This document shows positions 7,278 through 14,062 of a stretch of 19,267 nucleotides of DNA, one piece after another. The notes below the pieces were generated by a model, which worked only from the letters and a program-made list of their open reading frames with translations, did not search any database and was not told the origin of the DNA. A program made the translations under genes and the position numbers. The stretch is taken from positions 1 through 19,267 of the forward strand of contig WAMD01000002.1 of assembly GCA_015522495.1 (NCBI GenBank). The letters run 5' to 3'. Positions within the stretch are counted from its first letter, which is position 1. Each line of letters starts with the position of its first letter. The stretch comes from Nanobdellati archaeon (GTDB lineage Archaea > B1Sed10-29 > WALL01 > WAMD01).

Positions 7278-8906
7278 GTGAGAACCATGCCGAGTAGAGA
7301 ATACGGTGGAGAGTTGCCTCACGAAACAGAGAGCGTTTGCCCTGTATGCAATAGAGTAATCCCTGCCATAGTATATGAAGAAGACGGTAAGATATGGGAA
7401 AAGAAGACTTGTCCTGATCATGGCGAATTCAAGGAGATATACTATGAAGATGCCAAGATGTACCATAGATTCAGGAAGTTTGCATATACGTGGGGAAAGC
7501 TGAAAAAGTTTAACGTTGACGTAAAAGACAAATGCCCATGGTCATGTGGTTTGTGTCCAATGCATTTGTCCCATACAAACCTTCTAAATATAGTCCTAAC
7601 AAACAGATGCGATCTATCATGTTGGTACTGCTTCTTTTATGCAAAAAAAGGAATGCCAATATACGAGCCAACCCTTGATCAGATAAAGGCAATGCTGAAA
7701 TTGGGGCGGGAAGAAAGACCAGTTCCGGCAAATGCAATCCAGTTCACAGGTGGAGAACCAACAATGAGAGATGATCTCCCAGAGATAACTAAAATGGCAA
7801 AAGACTTAGGATACGAGCACGTGCAGCTGAACACTAATGGTATACGGATATCAAGAGACTTAGAGTTCTTCAAAAGAGTAGTTGAGAGTGGGACAAACGT
7901 CCTGTATTTCAGTTTTGATGGTATAACCCCAAAGACAAACATAAAAAATCATTGGGAGACTCCATTCGTTCTTGAAAATGCAAGGAAGATAGGCAACGTT
8001 GGCATAGTGCTTGTCCCAACTGTGATAAAAAACACAAACCTAAATGAAGTTGGGGGTATACTAAAATTCGGATTGAATAATATAGATGTAGTTAGAGGAA
8101 TAAACTTCCAGCCAGTTAGCCTAGTTGGATCCATGCCAAAGGAAGAAAGGGAAAAATATAGAATAACGATACCTGGAGTGGCAAAAGCATTGGAAGAACA
8201 AACCAATGGCACTGTGTCAATGGATGACTGGTATCCAATACCAACAGCTGCAATACTTGGGGAATTTATATACAGACTAACCGGGAACCAGTACTGGATG
8301 TCAGCACACTTTGCATGCGGAGCTGCGACTTATCTATTCCTCACAAAAAATGATGAAGTACTCCCGATAACTAAAATGATAGACATAGACGGCTTCCTTG
8401 AATTTGTAAAAGAAAAATCATCCGAGCTTGAAAACGGGAAAAACCCTGCGTTGGTAAAGGCAAAACTAATGATAAACTTGCCCAAGTTTATAGATATAGG
8501 TCAAGTAAGAAAACTTGGTGGTCTAGACGTCGCCAAGCTAATATACAACGCATTTATTAAGGCAGATTATTCTGCACTGGGTGAATTCCATAAAAGGACT
8601 TTATTCCTTGGAATGATGCACTTCCAGGATCCATTTAACTACGATGTTGAAAGAGTTAGGAGATGCGTTATACACTATGCAACACCCGATGGAAGGGTAA
8701 TACCATTCTGCACATTTAACGTGTTCCCAGAGGTTTATAGGGATGCAATACAGGAGAAGTTCAGCATACCATGGAACAAATGGATGGAGACACATCCAGG
8801 ATATGATATGGCAAAAGAGAAATATGTTAGATCAAAGGAGAACATTGCTAGGATGGAATCAAGTGAAGTCTACAAAAAGGCATATGGTGGAAAGGACTTC
8901 TGGTAA
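7278..8906 (+). CDS. tes: Radical SAM protein, tetraether lipid synthase (Tes)-like
   Basis: Tes (M. jannaschii MJ0619 type) joins the phytanyl ends of two diether lipids by radical C-C coupling to make membrane-spanning tetraethers. Features in order, counted from GTG 7278: an N-terminal CPVC (C21, C24) with CPDHG (C45), an iron-binding knuckle; CPWSCGLCPMH (C86, C90, C93), an auxiliary cluster; the radical SAM CxxxCxxC at C111, C115, C118; TGGEP at 157-161; C347 in HFACGAA; and C463/C478 in RRCVIHYATPDGRVIPFC. This cysteine order and the 542-aa length match the Tes/MJ0619 family well. The same superfamily branch has other members, and MJ0619 was earlier proposed to be a pterin methylase, so the specific activity is inferred. 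GTG 7278 suits the TATA spacing; ATG 7287 is the alternative. A mevalonate-pathway operon lies 6 kb downstream. Confidence 0.85.
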   Translation: MRTMPSREYGGELPHETESVCPVCNRVIPAIVYEEDGKIWEKKTCPDHGEFKEIYYEDAKMYHRFRKFAYTWGKLKKFNVDVKDKCPWSCGLCPMHLSHTNLLNIVLTNRCDLSCWYCFFYAKKGMPIYEPTLDQIKAMLKLGREERPVPANAIQFTGGEPTMRDDLPEITKMAKDLGYEHVQLNTNGIRISRDLEFFKRVVESGTNVLYFSFDGITPKTNIKNHWETPFVLENARKIGNVGIVLVPTVIKNTNLNEVGGILKFGLNNIDVVRGINFQPVSLVGSMPKEEREKYRITIPGVAKALEEQTNGTVSMDDWYPIPTAAILGEFIYRLTGNQYWMSAHFACGAATYLFLTKNDEVLPITKMIDIDGFLEFVKEKSSELENGKNPALVKAKLMINLPKFIDIGQVRKLGGLDVAKLIYNAFIKADYSALGEFHKRTLFLGMMHFQDPFNYDVERVRRCVIHYATPDGRVIPFCTFNVFPEVYRDAIQEKFSIPWNKWMETHPGYDMAKEKYVRSKENIARMESSEVYKKAYGGKDFW

Positions 8907-8911
8907 TTCAA

Positions 8912-8929
8912 GTAGGCTCACTATCCTAC
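8912..8929. terminator. Short hairpin between convergent genes
   Basis: GTAGG (8912-8916) pairs with CCTAC (8925-8929) around an 8-nt loop in the 47-nt gap between two convergent genes. It could help end either transcript. No clear T-run follows on the plus strand within 10 nt, so this is weak. Confidence 0.25.
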
Positions 8930-8953
8930 GTTCACTACCCTTCCCATTTGGTA

Positions 8954-9838
8954 TTATTCTTTGTGCTTGTTCTTCTCTATCTCTGCTTTCATTCTCTTCC
9001 AGGCATCCATCCACGATCCCAGGCTCGTTATCGTGTTATATATCTGTCTCATTGAATAACCACTTTCCTTTAAAACCTGTACTAGGAGATCCAAGTTGCC
9101 TTCCTCTGATATAAACTCCCCAATCACTTCCTCTATCTTATCTCTAGGTAACTCCCTTAATTCCTTTGGAAGTACTTTTACAAGCTCATCTGGGGATATC
9201 GTAACGAAACCTTTTTCATCCACACCAAAACGGTTTGACAGATTTTCCATATCGTACTCCTTAACCCGTCCCTCCCTAAGCAAATTAAAAAATATGTATC
9301 TCTCCAACTGAGTGAGTGGAGGAAACTTTACTCTTCCAAACGTATATTTCCTATATACCTTTAATCCTTTCTTTCTCAGATCATCCTTTAAGATATGGTA
9401 AATAAAATGACCTATCCCCACAGTCACGCATATATTACTTGCCTTTGAGTTTTGTAGTGCATTCTTCACCTTCTTCGCCATATACAGATCCCTGTTCACT
9501 TTAAACAAGAAAGCCAGCAATGGATTTTTACCCATATTATCCAAATGCCCCGCCCTAAGTGAAAGGTTGTCTATTGGAACAATTTTATCTTTCATTTCTA
9601 CCAGGAGTTCTTTTAATTTTTTTTCATAGCCAACTGGTTTGTAACCTTTTGCTGACTCTGGGCTCGTCAGGATTTTAAATTCCTCTGGTGCCATCTCCAG
9701 GAGAATGAGATCTGATTTTTTCCATTCTTCTTCGATTTTTGGTATTGACTTTGGAGTGTGAAAGTCCAACAAGAAAGTAATGTTCCTAATATTCTCTTTT
9801 TTTGGCCTTCTCCTAGGCTTCTTTGCATTTATTACCAT
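8954..9838 (-). CDS. TraB/TIKI-like superfamily protein (putative)
   Basis: About 294 aa. After a basic start (AKKPRRRPKKE), residues 22-50 read ITFLLDFHTP then SDLILLEM, resembling the first strands of the TraB/TIKI/EreA superfamily. NRDLYMAKKV near 116-125 and VTVGIGHFIYHILKDDL near 139-154 resemble the conserved Arg-Asn/Asp and G-x-H motifs of TraB proteins. Unlike many TraB proteins it has no visible membrane helices. The last ~120 residues are charged and helical (KVLPKELRELPRDKIEEVIGEF) and match nothing I know. I choose ATG 9838, which overlaps the argS stop by one base (TGATG); GTG 9841 is possible. The GAGG motif within the end of argS may serve as its ribosome site. TraB-type proteins are proposed peptidases or regulators; substrate here unknown. 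Confidence 0.7.
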   Translation of the reverse strand: MVINAKKPRRRPKKENIRNITFLLDFHTPKSIPKIEEEWKKSDLILLEMAPEEFKILTSPESAKGYKPVGYEKKLKELLVEMKDKIVPIDNLSLRAGHLDNMGKNPLLAFLFKVNRDLYMAKKVKNALQNSKASNICVTVGIGHFIYHILKDDLRKKGLKVYRKYTFGRVKFPPLTQLERYIFFNLLREGRVKEYDMENLSNRFGVDEKGFVTISPDELVKVLPKELRELPRDKIEEVIGEFISEEGNLDLLVQVLKESGYSMRQIYNTITSLGSWMDAWKRMKAEIEKNKHKE

Positions 9839-11517
9839 CACATCCTCTCCAAAGCGTCTATCCCGAGCAGGTATAATCCATTCCTAAGCACTCTAGCGAC
9901 TGAAGCCACTAACGCCTTTCTAAACCTCTCTTTATCACTACCTATAACCTTTTCACTATGGTAAAATGAATTGAACTCATCAGCCAACGAATAAAGGTAG
10001 TTTGCTATGATATTTGGCTTTCTCATTTCTCCTGCTCTCAGGACAATCTCTGGAAACTCTGCTAACCTCAATACCAAACCCCACTCAAGATCATCAACTT
10101 CAACATCGGCTTGTTCATCTATTTTAGCCCCTGACTTCCTAAGTATACTCATTGCCCTTGCATGCGTGTACTGTAAGTATGGTCCTGTATCCCCTTCAAA
10201 CCTCAACGCTTCCTCCCAATCAAAGCTTATCTTCTTCATTGGATCAACATGTATAAGAAAATATTTTATAGCCCCTATACTAACCTTCTCTGCTACTCCC
10301 TCTTTATCAGCAAGACCTGGGTTCTTTTCTTTTATAACCTCCATTGCTTTTTCTTTCCCTTCATCGAGCACCACGTCCACCGGAATAGTCTCTCCCCTTC
10401 TAGTGGACATCTTCTTACCACCAAAGTCAACAAAACTAAAATGGATTGCCTCCATCCTAGGTTCTAGGCCTATCCTAGCCACTAGTTCCTTTAACTCTTT
10501 GAACTCTAGTTTGTGATCCTCACCAAGAACGTTTATGCAAAAGCCTCTTTTCAGTTTTTCAATATGATATGCTAAATCCCTGATAATGTACACACTGGTC
10601 CCATCTGGTCTGGATATGATTGTATCCCTCCCCAGCCCTAGGTCAACAGCCGATGCTCCTGTGTCTAACTTCTTCACTTTAAGTTTTTTCTTCACTGTGT
10701 CCATAGCATCCTTAACTTTCCCACTTGCTATCAAATCGCTTTCATAATCAAAGTAATCGTATTTAAAACCACATTTTGTAAGGGTTTCAGTTATTCCCTC
10801 CATACAAAACTTTCCTCTCTCCTTTAACTTTGCTAACAGTGTTTCATTCCCGTTCTCTGCATCATACAAAAATTTATCAAGTCTTTTCTTGAATTCTGGG
10901 TCACTTTCCAATAGCCTGTAGGCTGGGACGTACCTAAAGAAAACTTGAAAGTCATTTTTATCAACATACTCCCCCCACTTAACAGCTAAATTCCTATCAA
11001 CAGGTATGCCCTCATCGAATGCCATAGTGATGAGAGCTATTTGTCTACCAACATCGTTAACATAATAATGAGTTTCTACATCATATCCTGTAAAAGAAAG
11101 TATTCTCCTCAAAGCATCCCCTATAACTGGGTTTCTAAACCTGCCGATGTGGACAGGCCCAGTAGGATTTATGCTAGTATGCTCTAAAACTACCTTCTCC
11201 CCGTTGGTTGGTTGGGAACCATAGCTGTCTCCAAGCAGTAGTATCTTAGATATAATATCCAATGCAATTCCTCTGTCAAGAAATATATTCACATACGGTC
11301 CAGATAATTTGATATCCTTCACAAAGTCCAAGCTAGATAATGCGTCTGCTATTCTTCTAACATTTTTTGACTTGTCCCCTTTCATTCTAAAAGCAGTCTT
11401 AACACTGATATCCGCAAACTTGCTTCTCTCTATATCATTAAAAACGGAATCCTCATGCAGACCACTTACCTTGCTGACAGCCCTCGCTATACTCTTCTTT
11501 ATCTCAACCAAGCTCAT
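9838..11517 (-). CDS. argS: Arginyl-tRNA synthetase
   Basis: This class I aminoacyl-tRNA synthetase charges tRNA-Arg. At 559 aa it has usual length. Residues 1-85 are the ArgRS-specific N-terminal additive domain that contacts the tRNA D-loop. The HIGH-type motif is HIGR at 123-126 within HTSINPTGPVHIGRFRNP, a typical ArgS signature, and the KMSKS-type loop is KKMSTRRG at 368-375. The C-terminal ~120 residues (YLQYTHARAMSILRKSG, then FNSFYHSEKVIG) are the DALR anticodon-binding domain. ATG 11517 lies 15 nt after the stop of the upstream gene with no evident Shine-Dalgarno. The stop overlaps the start of the TraB-like gene by one base, so the three form one operon. Confidence 0.96.
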   Translation of the reverse strand: MSLVEIKKSIARAVSKVSGLHEDSVFNDIERSKFADISVKTAFRMKGDKSKNVRRIADALSSLDFVKDIKLSGPYVNIFLDRGIALDIISKILLLGDSYGSQPTNGEKVVLEHTSINPTGPVHIGRFRNPVIGDALRRILSFTGYDVETHYYVNDVGRQIALITMAFDEGIPVDRNLAVKWGEYVDKNDFQVFFRYVPAYRLLESDPEFKKRLDKFLYDAENGNETLLAKLKERGKFCMEGITETLTKCGFKYDYFDYESDLIASGKVKDAMDTVKKKLKVKKLDTGASAVDLGLGRDTIISRPDGTSVYIIRDLAYHIEKLKRGFCINVLGEDHKLEFKELKELVARIGLEPRMEAIHFSFVDFGGKKMSTRRGETIPVDVVLDEGKEKAMEVIKEKNPGLADKEGVAEKVSIGAIKYFLIHVDPMKKISFDWEEALRFEGDTGPYLQYTHARAMSILRKSGAKIDEQADVEVDDLEWGLVLRLAEFPEIVLRAGEMRKPNIIANYLYSLADEFNSFYHSEKVIGSDKERFRKALVASVARVLRNGLYLLGIDALERM

Positions 11518-11532
11518 ATTAATCTTTAAGCT

Positions 11533-12195
11533 CTAATCCAATTTAATCCTTATGTTATGCTCACTCGTAACTTTTTTTAGTATATCCAACGCACCCTCTT
11601 TGCTGCCCGGATTAACGAGGAATTTCAGCTTTCCACCTTCTATGCCAGCTGCAAATGAATCCATAGTACTGTTACCCCTAAACAGTATCACGCCCTTTCC
11701 ATCTTTTAGCACTATCTTAATAGTTCCGTCTCTTGTATGCTCCATCAGTCTCCTGGAATCTGGAGCCCTAGCAAGTATGTCATGCATGGATTGTATAGAA
11801 ATCAAGTCTGCATGCTTTTTAATCAAGTCATGCACCTCTTCTGGGAGAGCTATCTCTCCCCTAGTTTGTGATAATATGCTCTGTATATGTTTTAGGAATT
11901 CCTCACTGCTCTTGACCCTCTCTGCGTCGTTCCTCGTGTGGAGCACATCATGCTCAACATTCCCTCCTAAATCTACCAGAACATCATGAGATATCTTACC
12001 CTGGCCACCTATAAATCGCACATATGATGGCTTCTTGCTTCCTTTCTCATAGAACACGGTCATTTTCACGGACGTAAATCCTGGTTCCCTTGACCTTATT
12101 ATATACCTATTATCGCCTTTACGGATTATCCCTATTCTAGACACCTGTCTGCCTTCCTTGATAGGTTTACCCGCACTGACTTTTCTACTTACCAA
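11533..12195 (-). CDS. Unrecognised soluble protein, first gene of argS operon, TTG start
   Basis: The open frame reaches back to 12339, but its first ~48 residues look random and lie across a promoter. I place the start at TTG 12195 (about 220 aa, MVSRKVSAGKP). On the minus strand GAGGTGG (12201-12207) sits 5 nt upstream of it, and a TATA box lies ~50 nt upstream. I recognise no family. Residues ~1-90 look like mixed strands with basic patches (RQVSRIGIIRKGDNRYIIRS). The middle is helical (EEFLKHIQSILSQ, then PEEVHDLIKKHADLI). The last ~70 residues (IKIVLKDGKGVILF, then GGKLKFLVNPG) look like a second alpha/beta domain. It has no membrane helix, no cysteine cluster and no nucleotide-binding motif. 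Co-transcription with argS weakly suggests a translation link. Confidence 0.72.
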   Translation of the reverse strand: MVSRKVSAGKPIKEGRQVSRIGIIRKGDNRYIIRSREPGFTSVKMTVFYEKGSKKPSYVRFIGGQGKISHDVLVDLGGNVEHDVLHTRNDAERVKSSEEFLKHIQSILSQTRGEIALPEEVHDLIKKHADLISIQSMHDILARAPDSRRLMEHTRDGTIKIVLKDGKGVILFRGNSTMDSFAAGIEGGKLKFLVNPGSKEGALDILKKVTSEHNIRIKLD

Positions 12196-12239
12196 AATAA
12201 CCACCTCATTGATAGAGCGTATATTAGATTTAGGTCTGA

Positions 12240-12252
12240 GGGGTATATATTT
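12240..12252 (-). promoter_or_regulatory. TATA box of the argS operon
   Basis: The minus strand reads AAATATATACCCC here, about 50 nt before TTG 12195. Transcription would begin near 12220, leaving a ~25-nt leader that contains the GAGGTGG Shine-Dalgarno. This supports the shortened start. Confidence 0.5.
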
Positions 12253-12343
12253 GTTTTTGGAATTTAACTGAGGTGTGGTTAATGTGCAAATAGTACGGCA
12301 AATAAGCGGACGCTTACTACATATAGAACGATACCCCAATCTA

Positions 12344-12352
12344 TTTTTAAAA
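12344..12352 (+). promoter_or_regulatory. TATA box of the Mth938-like gene
   Basis: TTTTTAAAA lies about 38 nt before ATG 12386 and 29 nt before an in-frame TTG at 12377. It predicts a start of transcription near 12373-12377. Confidence 0.45.
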
Positions 12353-12385
12353 GCATATTAACGAAAATCCACAAAATTGAGGTAT

Positions 12386-12766
12386 ATGGAAGCCTACGAC
12401 ACTGGATTTGGGTGGATAAAGGTAGGAAAAAAAGAGTATAATACAGACGTAGTCCTAGTTGACCTAGGGGATGGAAATGTAAGGGTCAGAGAAAGGGATA
12501 AATCTCATGCAGAAATAAGATACGGCACCAGCCATGTTATAGATTATATCGAAATAAAAAGCTACCTAACACCGTGGAGGGACGCAGGCATAAGCTTAAT
12601 TGTAATAGGGACAGGTCAGTATGGGAAGGCGGAGCTTGATCCCATTGCCAGGGACAAGCTGGCAAACGAGGGTATTAATGTAGTTGCATTACCAACACCA
12701 CTGGCATTGAAAAAATGGGAAGAATCTAACGAAAAAAAGCTAGGGATATTCCACGTAACGTGTTAA
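12386..12766 (+). CDS. Mth938-like domain protein (DUF498/AAMDC/NDUFAF3 family)
   Basis: This 126-aa protein spans the whole Mth938 domain. Family hallmarks are visible in order: DTGFGWIKVGKKEYNTDVVLV at the N-terminus, a conserved His in the SHAE segment, LIVIGTGQYG in the middle, EGINVVALPTPLALKKWEE, and a C-terminal FHVTC that matches the usual H-x-T-C ending. Known relatives are M. thermautotrophicus MTH938 and the eukaryotic NDUFAF3 and AAMDC; the last two are linked to complex I assembly and adipogenesis, but no enzymatic activity is settled for the archaeal proteins. ATG 12386 has GAGGT 3 bases upstream. TTG 12377 is an alternative that would be leaderless. It is transcribed alone, divergent from the argS operon. 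Confidence 0.88.
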   Translation: MEAYDTGFGWIKVGKKEYNTDVVLVDLGDGNVRVRERDKSHAEIRYGTSHVIDYIEIKSYLTPWRDAGISLIVIGTGQYGKAELDPIARDKLANEGINVVALPTPLALKKWEESNEKKLGIFHVTC

Positions 12767-12806
12767 ATGTAAACCAGGGGATTTCTAAAAGCTAAATCAG
12801 CGAAAA

Positions 12807-12817
12807 GCTTTTAAAAG
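12807..12817 (+). promoter_or_regulatory. Promoter of the S15-S3Ae operon
   Basis: GCTTTTAAAAG, preceded by a purine-rich CGAAAA BRE-like element (12801-12806), is a strong archaeal TATA box. Transcription would start near 12837, exactly where the structured leader begins. Confidence 0.55.
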
Positions 12818-12838
12818 GAGTTCAGACTAAAATAAGAA

Positions 12839-12874
12839 GCGAAGACGCCTCGCCACTGGCCTCCGGCTAGTTTT
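12839..12874 (+). promoter_or_regulatory. Structured 5' leader of rpsO mRNA, possible S15 autoregulatory site
   Basis: Two hairpins can be drawn. GCGA (12839-12842) pairs with TCGC (12850-12853). CTGGCC (12856-12861) pairs with GGCTAG (12865-12870) around a TCC loop, with a G·U pair (12858·12868) next to a G-C pair, then TTTT at 12871-12874. S15 binds rRNA helix 22 partly through a G·U/G-C step, and ribosomal proteins often repress their own mRNA by rRNA mimicry. Alternatively the second hairpin plus T-run could act as an attenuator. The SD GGAGGT (12883-12888) follows closely. The function is inferred. Confidence 0.4.
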
Positions 12875-12897
12875 GAAAAATAGGAGGTAGTAAGTAA

Positions 12898-13353
12898 ATG
12901 GCAAGAATTCACGCTAGAAAGAGAGGAAAATCTGGCTCAAAGAAGCCACCTAGGAGTCACAAACCCAAATGGGTAAAGGCTAGTGACAAGGAGATCGAAG
13001 AGCTAATTGTTAAGCTAGCGAAGGAAGGAAAAAGACCTTCTGAGATAGGTTTGATACTTAGGGATGAGTACGGGATACCTGGGACTAGGTATACCATAGG
13101 TAAAAAACTAGTTAAAGTGCTGAAGGAAAAAAACCTGGTAACAAAGATGCCACAGGACCTAATGGACTTGATGAAAAAGGCAGTAAAACTCAGAAAGCAC
13201 ATTGAAAGGCATCCAAAGGATACCCACAATAAGAGGGCGTTACAACTCACAGAAGCAAAAATAAAAAGGCTAGTTAAGTACTACAAGAAAGAAGGTGTAA
13301 TAGAAAAGAGCTGGTACTACAACCCAGAGGAAGCTGCCATACTCATAAAGTGA
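12898..13353 (+). CDS. rpsO: 30S ribosomal protein S15 (archaeal S15p/S13e type, uS15)
   Basis: uS15 is a primary binding protein of the small-subunit central domain. The 151-aa length is the archaeal/eukaryal form, with an N-terminal extension (MARIHARKRGKSGSKKP, then SHKPKWVKAS) before the conserved core. The core contains PSEIGLILRDEYGIPGTRY and, towards the C-terminus, HIERHPKDTHNKRALQLTEAKI with RLVKYYKKEGVI. The terminal SWYYNPEEAAILIK is also archaeal-like. ATG 12898 follows GGAGGT by 9 nt. The gene heads an operon with a 43-aa frame and S3Ae, and its leader can fold into two hairpins, which fits feedback control by S15 itself. Confidence 0.97.
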   Translation: MARIHARKRGKSGSKKPPRSHKPKWVKASDKEIEELIVKLAKEGKRPSEIGLILRDEYGIPGTRYTIGKKLVKVLKEKNLVTKMPQDLMDLMKKAVKLRKHIERHPKDTHNKRALQLTEAKIKRLVKYYKKEGVIEKSWYYNPEEAAILIK

Positions 13354-13363
13354 TGGTGGTGGA

Positions 13364-13495
13364 ATGAAATTGGAGTGTGAGATAACGGTCGGTGATAAGC
13401 GTTTCTCCGGCCTCATGACTCCTATTGAAGCTTTAAATATCATTGAAAAAATCGTAGAGAAGGTGAACGCATGGCAAGACCTAAAAGAAAAGTAG
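13364..13495 (+). CDS. 43-aa conserved-position micro-protein between S15 and S3Ae
   Basis: Reading by hand from ATG 13364 gives a 43-codon frame beginning MKLECEITVGDKRFSG and ending NAWQDLKEK, then TAG 13493-13495. The start follows a GGTGGTGG run directly after the S15 stop (10 nt away). The end overlaps the S3Ae start at 13471 by 25 nt, and the S3Ae Shine-Dalgarno (GGTGA, 13462-13466) lies inside it. The composition is protein-like: a short strand pair (residues 2-17) followed by an amphipathic helix (PIEALNIIEKIVEKV). I recognise no family. In several other archaea a RecJ-like nuclease and the KEOPS subunit Pcc1 sit at this place; it might be a diverged or reduced remnant, but the sequence does not prove that. 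Confidence 0.6.
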   Translation: MKLECEITVGDKRFSGLMTPIEALNIIEKIVEKVNAWQDLKEK

Positions 13496-14052
13496 ATACA
13501 TGGAAAACAAAAAAATGGTTCAAAATACTCGCACCCAGTATATTTGGGGAAAAGGAGATTGGTATAACTCCTGCGTCTGAAGTTAACCAAATCATTGGAA
13601 GAACAATAGGTATGGACCTTTACTCAATAACAGGAAAGAGAGACCTACAACACGTTAAGGTTGTATTCAGGGTGAACGACCTAGAGGGGGAAACAGGGAA
13701 AACTATACCTATTGGCCAAAAGATGCAAAGGGCTTACATAGGAAGGCTAGCTAGAAGAATGCATACAATAGTAAAAGCAATAACAACCATAATGACAAAG
13801 GATGGGTATAAGGTCCAGATAACAGCAATGGCGATGTCAAGGGGAAAGGCTAGACAAAGTCAGAAAAGGGAGATAAGAAGGATGATGGTTGAAAAGATAG
13901 GAGAGTCCGCAGATAAGCCGTTTGAAAAGCTGTTCCAGGATATAATCTATGGGAAGCTGGCAGGCGAGATGTTTAAAGCATCAAAGAAGGTCTTTCCAAT
14001 AAGTAGGATAGAGATAGAAAAAACAGAATTACTTGAAATGCCTGGAGAGTAA
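13471..14052 (+). CDS. rps3ae: 30S ribosomal protein S3Ae (eS1)
   Basis: eS1 is a small-subunit protein of archaea and eukaryotes, lying near the mRNA exit on the platform. The 193-aa length is normal. It starts with MARPKRKVDTWKTKKWFKILAP, the family signature (W-K-x-K-x-W). It continues with GRTIGMDLYSITGKRDLQH, the FRVNDLEGETGKT segment, and REIRRMMVEKIGESADKPFEKLFQDIIYGKLAGEMFKASKKVFPI, all typical. ATG 13471 is preceded by GGTGA four bases upstream, inside the small frame. The gene lies in an operon after S15 and before the DUF92 protein. Confidence 0.97.
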   Translation: MARPKRKVDTWKTKKWFKILAPSIFGEKEIGITPASEVNQIIGRTIGMDLYSITGKRDLQHVKVVFRVNDLEGETGKTIPIGQKMQRAYIGRLARRMHTIVKAITTIMTKDGYKVQITAMAMSRGKARQSQKREIRRMMVEKIGESADKPFEKLFQDIIYGKLAGEMFKASKKVFPISRIEIEKTELLEMPGE

Positions 14053-14062
14053 GAGTGAGAGT

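Noticed and set aside
8743..9114. 123-aa plus-strand frame spanning the end of the Tes-like gene and the end of the TraB-like gene.
   Set aside because: It crosses two well-supported genes in other frames and has no start signal or recognisable sequence.
12196..12339. N-terminal extension of the protein that precedes argS, from the longest open frame.
   Set aside because: It crosses the TATA box and the GAGGTGG ribosome site, and its Cys/Arg/Pro-rich composition is unlike the rest of the protein. A TTG at 12195 explains the signals better.
12196..12385. A small RNA gene in the gap between the divergent argS operon and the Mth938-like gene.
   Set aside because: No tRNA-like fold and no properly spaced C/D-box or other RNA signature was seen; the gap is accounted for by two promoters.
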